From the NCBI RefSeq assembly GCF_001424185.1, contig NZ_LMOM01000001.1:687702-751701 (forward strand): a DNA stretch of 64,000 nucleotides. Direction: 5' to 3'. Shown here piece after piece: positions 51,644 through 61,535 of the stretch. The notes under the pieces are model-generated. The model worked only from the letters and a program-made list of their open reading frames with translations. It had not been told where the DNA came from and searched no databases. The translations under genes were made by a program, and so were the position numbers. The DNA comes from Deinococcus sp. Leaf326 (GTDB lineage: Bacteria > Deinococcota > Deinococci > Deinococcales > Deinococcaceae). The stretch's first letter is position 1, and the number at the start of each line of letters is the position of its first letter.

Positions 51644-53866
51644 TCAGGGTGGGGGAGGCGGGGCTGCGTCGCAGGTCGCCTCCTGGGCACTGGCGGGCAG
51701 CCGGACCGCGCAGCGCCGGGTACCGTCCTCGCCGCCGCGGAGTTCCCCGGTGCGCGCCGCCGCGCTGCGGAGTACGAGGCCGTAGCCCTCGTCGTCCAGC
51801 GGAATCCGTTCTCCGTTCAGGTACAGGTCGGCGGCGGCGGCGGCCGGCTGCCCCGGCGCCCAGAAGAAACGCACGAACGACGACACCCGGAAATTGTCCC
51901 GCCAGTCGACCAGGGTCAGGCCGGCTGCTGCGGGCAGGACCTCCAGGCTGCTGCTGACGAGGGCCACCCCCAGCGGCAACCCGCGGGTGTCGGTCCGGAT
52001 GACCACCACCTGCCCCGGGGTGACGCTGGTGACGAGGGCGTCGCCCGCCGCATTGGTCAGGACGCTGGGCGCGCCGTCGATGGTCAGGGTCAGGCGGGGA
52101 ACGCCGGTGCGGATCAGCAGGCCGCGCTGGGTCAGGGCGGGCGACAGCTGCACCCGGCCGTTGGCCAGACTGAGTGCGCCGCCGACCTGCGCCGCCGCGC
52201 CGCGCGTACCGGCCTGAAGATCGAGTTGCACGCCCCGGACCAGGGACGAGCTAGCCGAAATGTCGTCGGCTGAGGCGTTGAGACTCAGGCTCAGATCGGG
52301 GGTGGGCTGGTAGGTCAGGGCAGCGACAGGCACGGCGCCGCTCTCGGTCAGGGCCGCGCCGGCCTGCACCCGCAGTGCGGGGCCGAAGAGGTACGACACC
52401 CGGAACTGAAGGCGGTAGCGGTCGGGGGCGAGCGCCGCTAGGACGCTGGCCGCGCCGCGGGCTCCCAGCAGCCGGGTCGCGCCGACTTCCGTCTCCCAGG
52501 TGCCGGGCTGGAAACGGGTGCGCACGCCGCCGCTCAGCAGCCAGGGCTGGGCCCTATAGGTGGCCTGCAGGTCGAGGGAGCCGTCGGCCGGCTGCGCGAG
52601 GGGCACGTTCAACAGGGCGCTGGCACTCAGGAATTGGCGGGTGTAGTCGAGCCGGGTGGTCACGGCCGCCTGGAACGGCGCGGCGGCGTTCAGCCGGGTC
52701 ACCTCGGCGCCGGCGCTGCCTACCAGGGGGGAGCCGGCCCGGGCCAGACGCGCCTGCACGGCGCCGCTCAGGGCGCCGCTGCTGGTGGCCTGCCCCTGGG
52801 CCTGCACGAGCAGGGAGGGCGTGGGCGCGTACTGCACCGAGAACTCGCCCACGCCCCGCCCGCGCACCGTGCCGGCGGTCGTGCGCACGCCCAGGCTCTG
52901 GCGCACCGGGCCGCCGGCATTGGCCGGCACATCCACCTCGCGCACGCTGGTGCCCGTCTCGGTATCCACAAGCAGCCGGATGGTGTTGGCCCCCTGACCG
53001 TCCAGGGGGATGTTCAGCAGGCTCACCTCACCCGCTCCCACGTTCAGAACCCCCAGGCGCACGCTGTTGACATACACGCTGATCTCGGCCGGCGTGTCGA
53101 GCGACAGGTTCAGGCGGGCATAGACCCGCTCCTCCCGGCGCTGGTAGGTCACGGTCACGCCCCGGAAATCCGAGACGGCGAAGGCCGGCTGGGCCGCGCT
53201 CGTGCTGGCGTTGTAGGCGGCGTACACCGTCCATTCGGGCGACACGGCGAACTGCGCGGTTCCCCGGCCCTGGACGAGCGACTCGCCGTTCGTGCGCCGG
53301 GTGTACAGCGCCCCGAGGTATCCGGACAGCCGCCCGGCACTGCTGCCGACGCCCACATAGGCCTGTGCCGTCCCCAGCGAGAAGTCGGATTGCTCTGTTT
53401 CCGCCGCCTCGCCCCGTAGGTCATAGCGGACGGCCCCGTAGGCCCCGAAGTCGACCCCCAGGGCCGGGATGACCGGCGGGCTGACCCGTTTCAGGGTCTG
53501 GCCCACATCCACCGTTTGCTGGCCCAGGCGGGCCGGAACCGGGCGAATGCGCAGCTCCTGGGTCTCTTCCCGGTAGACCACCAGCAGGTCGGGGTTCAGT
53601 TGCACGTAGCTCACGCCGTCGCAGTCCAGGCGTCCGGCCACGTACCCCTGTTCGTCGCTGCGCAGGACGTCAGGCGGCAGCAGAAGACCCGTGACACGGT
53701 CGCCGTCACGTTCCAGGCGCACGACGACGGCGCCGCGCTCGGTCGAACCCAGGCGCACGCTGAGCAGCGCCTCGGGCGACGCGCAGCCGGCGCTGGCCTG
53801 GGCTGTGCCCAGCAGGGCTCCCAGCAGCAGCGCCCAGGGGTCAGGGCAGCGAAATCGTTTCGACAA
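51644..53866 (-). CDS. Fimbrial outer-membrane usher (archaic chaperone-usher type)
   Basis: A 740-residue protein with a signal peptide (LLGALLGTAQASA). The usher pattern is visible: an N-terminal chaperone-binding region, a long beta barrel with SFVRF/FRGVTVTYQ-like strands, plug-type insert, and C-terminal domains (LPLGVALVSSS, then NGERIPLDDEGYGLV). It is shorter than Gram-negative ushers (about 800-850). It would be the pore for pilus subunits in the outer layer. It overlaps the chaperone gene by 26 bases. Confidence 0.87.
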   Translation of the reverse strand: MSKRFRCPDPWALLLGALLGTAQASAGCASPEALLSVRLGSTERGAVVVRLERDGDRVTGLLLPPDVLRSDEQGYVAGRLDCDGVSYVQLNPDLLVVYREETQELRIRPVPARLGQQTVDVGQTLKRVSPPVIPALGVDFGAYGAVRYDLRGEAAETEQSDFSLGTAQAYVGVGSSAGRLSGYLGALYTRRTNGESLVQGRGTAQFAVSPEWTVYAAYNASTSAAQPAFAVSDFRGVTVTYQRREERVYARLNLSLDTPAEISVYVNSVRLGVLNVGAGEVSLLNIPLDGQGANTIRLLVDTETGTSVREVDVPANAGGPVRQSLGVRTTAGTVRGRGVGEFSVQYAPTPSLLVQAQGQATSSGALSGAVQARLARAGSPLVGSAGAEVTRLNAAAPFQAAVTTRLDYTRQFLSASALLNVPLAQPADGSLDLQATYRAQPWLLSGGVRTRFQPGTWETEVGATRLLGARGAASVLAALAPDRYRLQFRVSYLFGPALRVQAGAALTESGAVPVAALTYQPTPDLSLSLNASADDISASSSLVRGVQLDLQAGTRGAAAQVGGALSLANGRVQLSPALTQRGLLIRTGVPRLTLTIDGAPSVLTNAAGDALVTSVTPGQVVVIRTDTRGLPLGVALVSSSLEVLPAAAGLTLVDWRDNFRVSSFVRFFWAPGQPAAAAADLYLNGERIPLDDEGYGLVLRSAAARTGELRGGEDGTRRCAVRLPASAQEATCDAAPPPPP

Positions 53867-54590
53867 GGCTGCGTCCGTCCTCGCCCGTGGCCTTCAGGGT
53901 CAGGGGGCCACTGGCCGACGCGAAGCCGGTCAGGGGAAATTCCAGGGTCGAGCCGGCCAGCGCCGGAATGATTTGGAGGCTCTGCGTCTGGGCTCCGCGC
54001 GTCAGGGTCACGTTGCGGTAGATCGCCCGCCGCTGCCCGGCATTCTCGACCCTGAGCAGCAGGTTCTGCCCGCTGGGGGCGGCGCTGAAGCGCACCTGTG
54101 CCCTGGCGCCCGGCTGGGTCACGTAGACCGGCAGGGAAAAGCTCAGGGTAAGGTTGAGGTCGGCGGTACTGCCGGTGCCCAGACGGGTGCTGACCCTGGG
54201 AAGCGCCACCCCGTCAATGGGCTGCTGCTGAAGAACGATCCGGTAGGAGAGTTCGGTGGCACCCGGTTTCTTGCGCACGCCGACGCGCAGCAGTTGTGAC
54301 GCCCCGGGTTTGACCGTGAAGGTCGTGGGGTTCACGATCAGGTCACGGGTGTCTTCCAGAACCGGAACGCCGCCGACCACGCGCCAGACCTTCGCGGTCA
54401 CCGTGAACTGCGCCGGCGTGGACGTGCTGTTGATCATGGTCGTTTCCGCGACCAGGTTTCTCGTGGCGTCGATGTCCAGGGCGGTGGGCGTGAAGCCGAA
54501 CGTCTGGGCCGAGGCGTGGCTGCCCGGCCACCCCAGCAGGGCGGCGAGGAACAGGGGCGGTATGGATCGGTGAAACCTGCGGACGGACAT
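53841..54590 (-). CDS. Fimbrial periplasmic chaperone
   Basis: The start ATG at 54590 follows GAGGAGTCC and gives 249 residues with a signal peptide (FLAALLGWPGSHASAQ). The first immunoglobulin-like domain has TTMINSTSTPAQFTVTAKVW, and FTVKPGASQLLRVGVRK near 100 is the conserved strand. Such chaperones complete the fold of pilus subunits by strand donation. It belongs to the operon running from 55753 to 51644. Confidence 0.88.
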   Translation of the reverse strand: MSVRRFHRSIPPLFLAALLGWPGSHASAQTFGFTPTALDIDATRNLVAETTMINSTSTPAQFTVTAKVWRVVGGVPVLEDTRDLIVNPTTFTVKPGASQLLRVGVRKKPGATELSYRIVLQQQPIDGVALPRVSTRLGTGSTADLNLTLSFSLPVYVTQPGARAQVRFSAAPSGQNLLLRVENAGQRRAIYRNVTLTRGAQTQSLQIIPALAGSTLEFPLTGFASASGPLTLKATGEDGRSLVETISLP

Positions 54591-54692
54591 GGACTCCTCT
54601 TCTGCGCGTTGGGGGGGCACGGACGGGTCGGCGGCGTGGCTATGGGCTGGCCTTCCAGGGTACTGGGCCAGTCTGGCCGCTGCCGACGCCCC

Positions 54693-55094
54693 TCAGGGGG
54701 GGGACTGTTCCAGGGTCAGCGTGGCGGGGAAGGTATAACTCCCGACGCTGATCCACTGATTGCGGGGCGTGATCAGCCGGAAGTGCAGGACCTGCGAGCC
54801 CTTGACCGGCAGGCCGCTGCGCAGGCCCCCCGCCCCCACGACCGTGAGCTGCAACTGGTCCCGGATGCCGTACAGGTAGAGCGTCAGGTCGTCGCCTTCA
54901 CCGGTCGGGGCCATATCGGTCAGGAACACCGTCGCCCGGTCCTGCGGGGTATCGCACCGCACGGGAATGCTCAGGGTGCCGGAAGTGCCTGACAGCGCGG
55001 AGTAGCTGGGCAACTGGAGCTGCGGCGGCTGGATCAGGCAGGACGCCTGCGCGCCACCCGCGAGGAGCAAACCGAGGAGCAGAGATCGCAACAT
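54693..55094 (-). CDS. Spore coat U (SCPU)-like minor pilin
   Basis: A 133-residue secreted protein with signal peptide (MLRSLLLGLLLAGGAQASC). Two cysteines (ASCLIQPP and PVRCDTP) can form the disulfide typical of SCPU domains. The rest is beta rich (LTLYLYGIRDQLQLTV). It lies between the major pilin and the chaperone. A tip or minor subunit role is inferred from position. An alternative reading of ASC as a lipobox is possible. Confidence 0.75.
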   Translation of the reverse strand: MLRSLLLGLLLAGGAQASCLIQPPQLQLPSYSALSGTSGTLSIPVRCDTPQDRATVFLTDMAPTGEGDDLTLYLYGIRDQLQLTVVGAGGLRSGLPVKGSQVLHFRLITPRNQWISVGSYTFPATLTLEQSPP

Positions 55095-55189
55095 GACTCT
55101 CCTGAAAGAGAGGACCCTGGACCCACAAAACGGAAGGGCGCAGTCCAGCCCACTGCTGGATGCGCCCCTGCCGAACAGTCCGGTGCCGC

Positions 55190-55753
55190 TCAGTAGTTGA
55201 TGGCGACGTTCAGGGTGCCGGAGTAGTTGCCCACCATCGGCTCGAACTGGCCCCTGCTGGGTGTGAAGGCCGCGGTCAGGGCGTAGGTGTCGCCGTTGCC
55301 GCCAGCGATGTTGCGCTTGGTGAAGACGACACTGTAGGCGCCCCGGAGGGTCTTGTTGTCGTCGTTGCTGTTGTAGGTGTTCGCCCAGCCGTCGAGAACC
55401 AGCGACATGTCGCCGCTCAGAGCCACGGTCGAGGCGTCAGGCGAATCCATCTGGCCACCAGTAAAGCCCTGGGCCGCTTCGCCCGCGCTGATGCTCACGC
55501 CCGTGCCGGTCTGGCAACGCAGCAGAGGAGCCGAGGCCGCCTCGCCCGCCGAGATGTTCAGCGCTTCAGGACTCGCGTCCGTACCGCTGTAGGTCGCGCC
55601 GGTCTGGCTGGCGTACTGGCCGGCCAGGCTGACCGCGCAGCCGGCGACGACCTGAGTATTGAATACGAGGTCTGTGGTGGCGCCGCCTTCACTGCGCCCG
55701 GCGCTTGCGAAGGACATGGAAACAGCGGCGGCCAACAGGATCATTTTCTTCAT
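55190..55753 (-). CDS. Spore coat U (SCPU)-like major pilin
   Basis: The start ATG at 55753 follows CGGAGGAGTACCT and gives 187 residues with a signal peptide (LLAAAVSMSFASA). SCPU-type features are VAGCAVSLAG near 38, a second cysteine (LLRCQTGTG) near 80, and the end NYSGTLNVAINY, the donor-strand-like terminal part. It is first in the chaperone-usher operon, with a strong promoter, fitting the most abundant subunit. Confidence 0.83.
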   Translation of the reverse strand: MKKMILLAAAVSMSFASAGRSEGGATTDLVFNTQVVAGCAVSLAGQYASQTGATYSGTDASPEALNISAGEAASAPLLRCQTGTGVSISAGEAAQGFTGGQMDSPDASTVALSGDMSLVLDGWANTYNSNDDNKTLRGAYSVVFTKRNIAGGNGDTYALTAAFTPSRGQFEPMVGNYSGTLNVAINY

Positions 55754-55841
55754 AGGTACTCCTCCGTACTCATCAGCACAAAGCCCATGCGGCGCTGTTC
55801 TGCCGACGCTCATCTGGCCCTTAATGTGGCGAAACAAGAGC

Positions 55842-55870
55842 AGTGTAGGAATTTGTAAGAGGGTTGTCAA
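55842..55870 (-). promoter_or_regulatory. Promoter of the pilus operon
   Basis: On the minus strand TTGACA (55865-55870) and TACACT (55842-55847) are 17 bases apart: consensus-like. The leader would be about 80 bases. Confidence 0.9.
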
Positions 55871-55920
55871 TGAAAAATGAAGACCCCCCCTCCGTCGGGG
55901 GATGGCGTAAATTCCGCGTC

Positions 55921-55948
55921 CAGAACGTTAAATTCATTTAAACGTCTG
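55921..55948. promoter_or_regulatory. AT-rich palindrome upstream of the pilus promoter
   Basis: CAGAACGTTAAAT-TC-ATTTAAACGTCTG is an almost perfect inverted repeat, about 50 bases upstream of the -35. It stands out in the GC-rich background. It could be an activator site. Confidence 0.45.
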
Positions 55949-56150
55949 GGCAGGGGCGGGTAAATGACCCTCAGAAAGATGACAATTATGAAAAACCGTT
56001 TGTGTTCTAAAGGGGACGTCGAACCAGGGGGAAGGAGACCTGAAAAGACGTGGCAGTCAGACTCTGAGGCTCGTCCCAGGCCTCTGCCTGGCCTTGCATT
56101 TCGAGTGGAGTCGCTTACGACCTTTACAGATGGTCGGGGTACCAACAGAG
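55949..56150. other. Non-coding stretch between pilus operon and groEL
   Basis: About 200 bases, more AT rich than average. ORFs here lack coding signs. I see no further feature. Confidence 0.45.
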
Positions 56151-56197
56151 AAGGACGAGAAGGGCCGGAGCATGACGCTCCGGCCCTTCTCGTCCTT
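56151..56197 (-). terminator. Terminator of groEL
   Basis: A 21-bp perfect stem (56151-56171 with 56177-56197, AAGGACGAGAAGGG type) around a five-base loop, 81 bases after the groEL stop. There is no T-run. Confidence 0.7.
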
Positions 56198-56277
56198 GCG
56201 GTCTGTGGGTGCTGGTTAGGGGAGGATCCTCCCGCTAGACCTTCAGGCCCACCGACGCAGACTCAGGGACGCTGTGT

Positions 56278-57948
<1,671 letters not shown>

Positions 57949-58236
57949 TTACTCGACGATGGCGAGAATGTCGCGTTCGCTGAGAATGCTGTAGTTCTTG
58001 CCTTCGAGGGTCACTTCGGTCCCGCCGTATTTGGCGAAGTACACGGTGTCGCCTTCCTTGACGTCGAGGGCCACGCGCGTGCCGTTGTCCAGCAGCTTGC
58101 CGGTGCCGACCGAGACGACCTTGCCGCGCTGGCTCTTTTCCTTGGCGCTGTCGGGGACGTACAGACCGCCGGCGGTCTTCTGCTCGGCTTCCTCGATGAT
58201 CTCGACCAGAACGCGGTCACCTAAAGGTTTCAGCAT
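57949..58236 (-). CDS. groS: 10 kDa co-chaperonin GroES
   Basis: A 95-residue GroES ([19 protein letters not shown]) with the mobile loop [17 protein letters not shown]. It caps GroEL. The start follows AGGAGGAATACTC. No CIRCE repeat is visible upstream, only a sigma-70 type promoter. Confidence 0.98.
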   Translation of the reverse strand: MLKPLGDRVLVEIIEEAEQKTAGGLYVPDSAKEKSQRGKVVSVGTGKLLDNGTRVALDVKEGDTVYFAKYGGTEVTLEGKNYSILSERDILAIVE

Positions 58237-58317
58237 GAGTATTCCTCCTGTGAGTGAAGTGGGGGAGCGGGGCCCGTGCAGCAGTTTTTGCCGCCCAGAC
58301 CGTTCAATCCGCTCCGA

Positions 58318-58347
58318 ATCCTAGACCCCTGCCCACAAAAATGTCAA
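58318..58347 (-). promoter_or_regulatory. Promoter of groES-groEL
   Basis: On the minus strand TTGACA (58342-58347) and TAGGAT (58318-58323) are 18 bases apart. Neither CIRCE nor HAIR was found nearby. Confidence 0.75.
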
Positions 58348-58416
58348 ATAGGAAAGGCTGAGAATCTGAGTCTAGGGCGCTCAGGTCCGACCCACACGCG
58401 GAAATAGGGGTGGGTC

Positions 58417-58447
58417 TTGCACTGCCATAGCTTAGACATATATATGT
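58417..58447 (+). promoter_or_regulatory. Promoter of the GGDEF-RHH gene, with palindrome
   Basis: TTGCAC (58417-58422) is 16 bases upstream of TATATA (58439-58444). The -10 sits in the perfect palindrome ACATATATATGT (58436-58447), a possible operator. Confidence 0.6.
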
Positions 58448-58523
58448 AGAGGGGCAATACATCACCCCTTACCTGCGGCTCCGAGTTGCCCAGCCGCCCT
58501 CTTCCGCTGCTCTGGAGGAACCC

Positions 58524-59129
58524 ATGCCCCGTCCCGAAATTCTGTCGCGCACCGCCTTTGAAGAAGCTTTCGCCCGGCTGGGCAGCGCCCCGCTCACCCT
58601 CGGGGTCATCGACCTCGACCACTTCCAGAACGTCAACGACACGCTGGGTCACAGCGAGGGCGACCGCGTGCTCAAGGTCGTCGAGCGCCTGCTGTCGGGC
58701 AGTCTGCCGACCGGCAGCGTGGTGGGACGGGTCGGGGGGGACGAGTACGCCGTCCTCCTGCCCGAGACGGTGGCCGAGACGGCACTGATCCTCTTCGACG
58801 AGGTCATCAAGCACTTTCACATCCACCGTGACCCGCAGTGGCCGCGTGGCCTGGGCCTCAGCGTGGGGCTGGCCGCGCGCCCGGCGCACGCCGCCACCTA
58901 CGGCGACCTCAAACGCGCCGCCGACGAGGCGATGCTGCGGGCCAAGCGCGAGGGCCGGGGCCGCGCATGCATCTATGTCGAGAGCCGGATGGTCCTGAAG
59001 TCCAACTACTACCCCAGAAGCCAGCTCGAACGCCTCTCCAAGCTGTCGGGGGCGCTGGGCTGCACCGAGGCCAGCCTGCTGCGCCGGGCGCTCGACGACC
59101 TGATCGAGAAGAACCGGGGCGCTCTGTGA
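58524..59129 (+). CDS. GGDEF protein with C-terminal RHH-like domain
   Basis: A 201-residue protein starting after CTGGAGGAACCC. Residues 1-150 form a GGDEF domain: [18 protein letters not shown] near 27 and the active site [13 protein letters not shown] near 70, so cyclic di-GMP synthesis is plausible (GGDEY variant). The last 45 residues ([20 protein letters not shown], then [16 protein letters not shown]) have the strand-helix-helix pattern of ribbon-helix-helix DNA-binding domains. There is no membrane segment. A second-messenger enzyme that also binds DNA would be unusual. Confidence 0.82.
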   Translation: MPRPEILSRTAFEEAFARLGSAPLTLGVIDLDHFQNVNDTLGHSEGDRVLKVVERLLSGSLPTGSVVGRVGGDEYAVLLPETVAETALILFDEVIKHFHIHRDPQWPRGLGLSVGLAARPAHAATYGDLKRAADEAMLRAKREGRGRACIYVESRMVLKSNYYPRSQLERLSKLSGALGCTEASLLRRALDDLIEKNRGAL

Positions 59130-59202
59130 GCCGGTGCTGGAGCCCTAAGAATTGCTGGGTGACCAGACGCAACATGTTCAAGGAAGCTCACCTGAGCTGG
59201 GG

Positions 59203-59208
59203 TAGCCT
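59203..59208 (+). promoter_or_regulatory. -10 element of the GNAT gene (leaderless)
   Basis: TAGCCT ends five bases before the ATG at 59214. Confidence 0.45.
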
Positions 59209-59213
59209 CGGGT

Positions 59214-59768
59214 ATGCGCCATGACCTGAGCCTGCGGGACGCCGAACTGACGCTGCGGCCCTTAACTGAGGCTGACGTGCCTGGACTGTGTGCCCTGGCC
59301 CAGAGCTGCGTGCCGGAGCTGCGCTGGATGGGCACGCCGCCCACTGATCCCGCCTATTACGGCGCGGCCCTGGCGGCCCCGGACCAGCAGCCCTTCGTGA
59401 TCGAGGTGGGCGGCGAGGCGTCGGGGAGCACCCGCTACGGCGACCTGCGCCCCGAGCACGGGGGACTGGAGATCGGCTGGACCTGGCTGCACCCGCGCTG
59501 GCACCGGAGCGGGATCAACCGCCGCATGAAGCTGTTGCTGCTGACCCACGCGTTCGGGGAGATGGGAATGGAGCGGGTGCAGCTCAAGACGGACCACATG
59601 AACCTGCGCTCGCAGCGGGCCATCGAGAAGCTGGGGGCCGTGCGCGAGGGGGTGCTGCGCCGCCACCTGCGTCGCCCCGACGGGACGTGGCGCGACACGG
59701 TGATGTACTCGCTGATCCGTGAGGAATGGCCCCAGGCCAGAGCGCGGCTTCTGGCCGCCGCGTCCTGA
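59214..59768 (+). CDS. GNAT acetyltransferase, RimJ/RimL-like
   Basis: A 184-residue protein of the GNAT_3 type: LTLRPLTEADVPGLCAL near 13, IGWTWLHPRWHRSGINRRMKL near 85, and the C-terminal NLRSQRAIEKLGAVREGVLRRH near 125. It acetylates a protein N-terminus, antibiotic or small molecule; the target is unknown. It lies between two GGDEF genes. Confidence 0.88.
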   Translation: MRHDLSLRDAELTLRPLTEADVPGLCALAQSCVPELRWMGTPPTDPAYYGAALAAPDQQPFVIEVGGEASGSTRYGDLRPEHGGLEIGWTWLHPRWHRSGINRRMKLLLLTHAFGEMGMERVQLKTDHMNLRSQRAIEKLGAVREGVLRRHLRRPDGTWRDTVMYSLIREEWPQARARLLAAAS

Positions 59769-59775
59769 GGGGCCG

Positions 59776-60867
59776 GTGGCCGCCTTCCCACAGCCCCGGG
59801 ACCGGGGGGTGTCGGCGCGCCCGCGTGTGGCGTTGCTGGGCCTGCTCCTGGCGCTGCTGCTGTCCCTGTTCGCCCTAAGCATGGTGCAGGTCTGGCGGGT
59901 GCTGGACCGTGCCTCGGCTGCCCAGACACGCCTGATCGAACTGACCCAGGTGACCCGGCAAGCGCGCGAGCTGGAAGTCGCGGCCCTCCGGCTGGGGCTT
60001 CCGCCGGCTCGGGCCTCTTCCGCTGCCCGGCCGCCCCGGGCCACGCAGGAGAGGGTGCGGACACTGGCGGCCGAGCTGCGCCGCTCGGCAGTGTGGGGGG
60101 ACGCCGAGCGCGCGCCGCTCGCCCGCCTGCTCTCGGCACTGACCCGGCTGGAAGCGTCGGGCGACGGGGCGTCCCCTGCCCGTCAGCAGGCCGCACGCGA
60201 GGTCGCGGTAGCGGCGCGGCGGCTGGCCTCCGCCCTGGTCCGCCGCGCCGACGCCGAAGTGGTGTGGGACCAAACGACGCAGGCCCTTGATCGCCAGCGC
60301 CTCTGGGGGCTCACGGGAGTCACGGCGCTGCTGTTTCTGGCGCTGGCCGCCCTGGGAGCCGAGGTGCTGCGCGAGCGAAGCCGGGTCGTGCGGCAATTCG
60401 AGTCTCTGGCGCAACAGGACGGCCTGACGGGGGTCGCCAACCGCCGCCGCTGGGACGTCCTGCTGGGTCACGCGGCCACCCACGCCGCGCGCAGCGGGCA
60501 GCACTTCTCGCTCGTCATGCTCGACCTCGACCATTTCAAGGCTTTCAACGACCGCCGGGGACATCAGGCGGGCGACGACCTGCTGCGCGACCTGGCCGGG
60601 TTGCTCGTGGCGTCGGCGGCGCCGCAGGTCACGGTGGCGCGCTACGGCGGCGAGGAATTCAGCCTGCTGTGGCCCGGCGACTCTCCGCAGGCCGTGGGCG
60701 AGTGGCTCGACCGCCTGCGCCGCAGCGTGCCAGCCGACGCGACCTTCTCGGCCGGCGTGACCCACCTGCGCCCCGGCGAGTCGGCCCAGCAGGCCCTGCG
60801 GCGCGCCGACGAGGCGCTGTACGCCGCCAAGCACGGTGGGCGCGGCCGTACGGTGGTCGTGCCCTGA
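59776..60867 (+). CDS. Membrane-bound diguanylate cyclase (GGDEF)
   Basis: I prefer the GTG at 59776 (363 residues), eight bases after the GNAT stop region and after GAGGGG; a GTG at 59806 is possible. One membrane helix lies near residues 15-40 and a second near 180-205, with an extracytoplasmic helical sensor part between. The C-terminal GGDEF domain has LVMLDLDHFKAFNDRRGH and the active site ARYGGEEFSLLW. It makes cyclic di-GMP in response to an unknown signal. Confidence 0.9.
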   Translation: MAAFPQPRDRGVSARPRVALLGLLLALLLSLFALSMVQVWRVLDRASAAQTRLIELTQVTRQARELEVAALRLGLPPARASSAARPPRATQERVRTLAAELRRSAVWGDAERAPLARLLSALTRLEASGDGASPARQQAAREVAVAARRLASALVRRADAEVVWDQTTQALDRQRLWGLTGVTALLFLALAALGAEVLRERSRVVRQFESLAQQDGLTGVANRRRWDVLLGHAATHAARSGQHFSLVMLDLDHFKAFNDRRGHQAGDDLLRDLAGLLVASAAPQVTVARYGGEEFSLLWPGDSPQAVGEWLDRLRRSVPADATFSAGVTHLRPGESAQQALRRADEALYAAKHGGRGRTVVVP

Positions 60868-60894
60868 CCCCGGAGATGGAGAAGGAAGCCGGGT

Positions 60895-61410
60895 CTAGTC
60901 GCGCCGCAGCAGGGGATAGGGATTGACGGCGCCCGACGCTGTATAGATGCCGTAGTGCAGGTGCGGAGGCGTACCGCGCGCATTGCCGCTGTCGCCCACG
61001 TAGCCCACGGTGTCCCCGGCCTCGACCCAGTCGCCCTCCTGAAATTCCGGGTAGCGCTCCAGATGGGCGTAGTAGTGGCGCTGCCCACCCGGTCCGAGGA
61101 TCATCATGGTGCGGCCCCCCAGGGTGTTCTCGCCCCGGTTAACCACCACCCCGCGCGTGGTGGCCCGGACCGGCGTGCCGCGCGGCGCAAAGATGTCGGT
61201 GCCCTCATGGCGGCGGCCCTGGCTGCGCGCCGCACCCCAGGTGTCGGTCAGGGCGCGGCCCGGCAGGGGAGTGGGCAGGCTGCCAGCGGCCGGGGCCGGC
61301 GATCCCACCAGGGCCGCGTACTGCCCTGCCCGCTCCAGAGCCGGGCGCAGCAGCCACGCTCCCCCCGCCAGCACCGCCAGCACGATCACCCAGGTCACAA
61401 GCCGCCTCAT
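60895..61410 (-). CDS. M23 family (LytM) metallopeptidase
   Basis: The start ATG at 61410 ([19 protein letters not shown]) gives 171 residues with an N-terminal membrane anchor or signal. Zinc ligands: His and Asp in [13 protein letters not shown] near 75, and the HxH in PPHLHYGIY near 150. It cuts peptide crosslinks in peptidoglycan. It is convergent with the GGDEF gene and divergent from the SCO1-like gene. Confidence 0.93.
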   Translation of the reverse strand: MRRLVTWVIVLAVLAGGAWLLRPALERAGQYAALVGSPAPAAGSLPTPLPGRALTDTWGAARSQGRRHEGTDIFAPRGTPVRATTRGVVVNRGENTLGGRTMMILGPGGQRHYYAHLERYPEFQEGDWVEAGDTVGYVGDSGNARGTPPHLHYGIYTASGAVNPYPLLRRD

Positions 61411-61522
61411 CTCGTTCCAGGATGCCGCGAACCCGCACTCACGAACTCCGGCAAAAGTTGCACAGACGGGCGGATATGAAGAAACGTACCGGGCGGGGAC
61501 ACGCCGCCCCACCGCCGCGGCC

Positions 61523-61528
61523 TAGGCT
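61523..61528 (+). promoter_or_regulatory. -10 element of the SCO1-like gene (leaderless)
   Basis: TAGGCT ends seven bases before the GTG at 61536. Confidence 0.5.
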
Positions 61529-61535
61529 GCGCGGC

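Noticed and set aside
58237..58347. CIRCE element at groES
   Set aside because: No TTAGCACTC-N9-GAGTGCTAA or close variant could be found.
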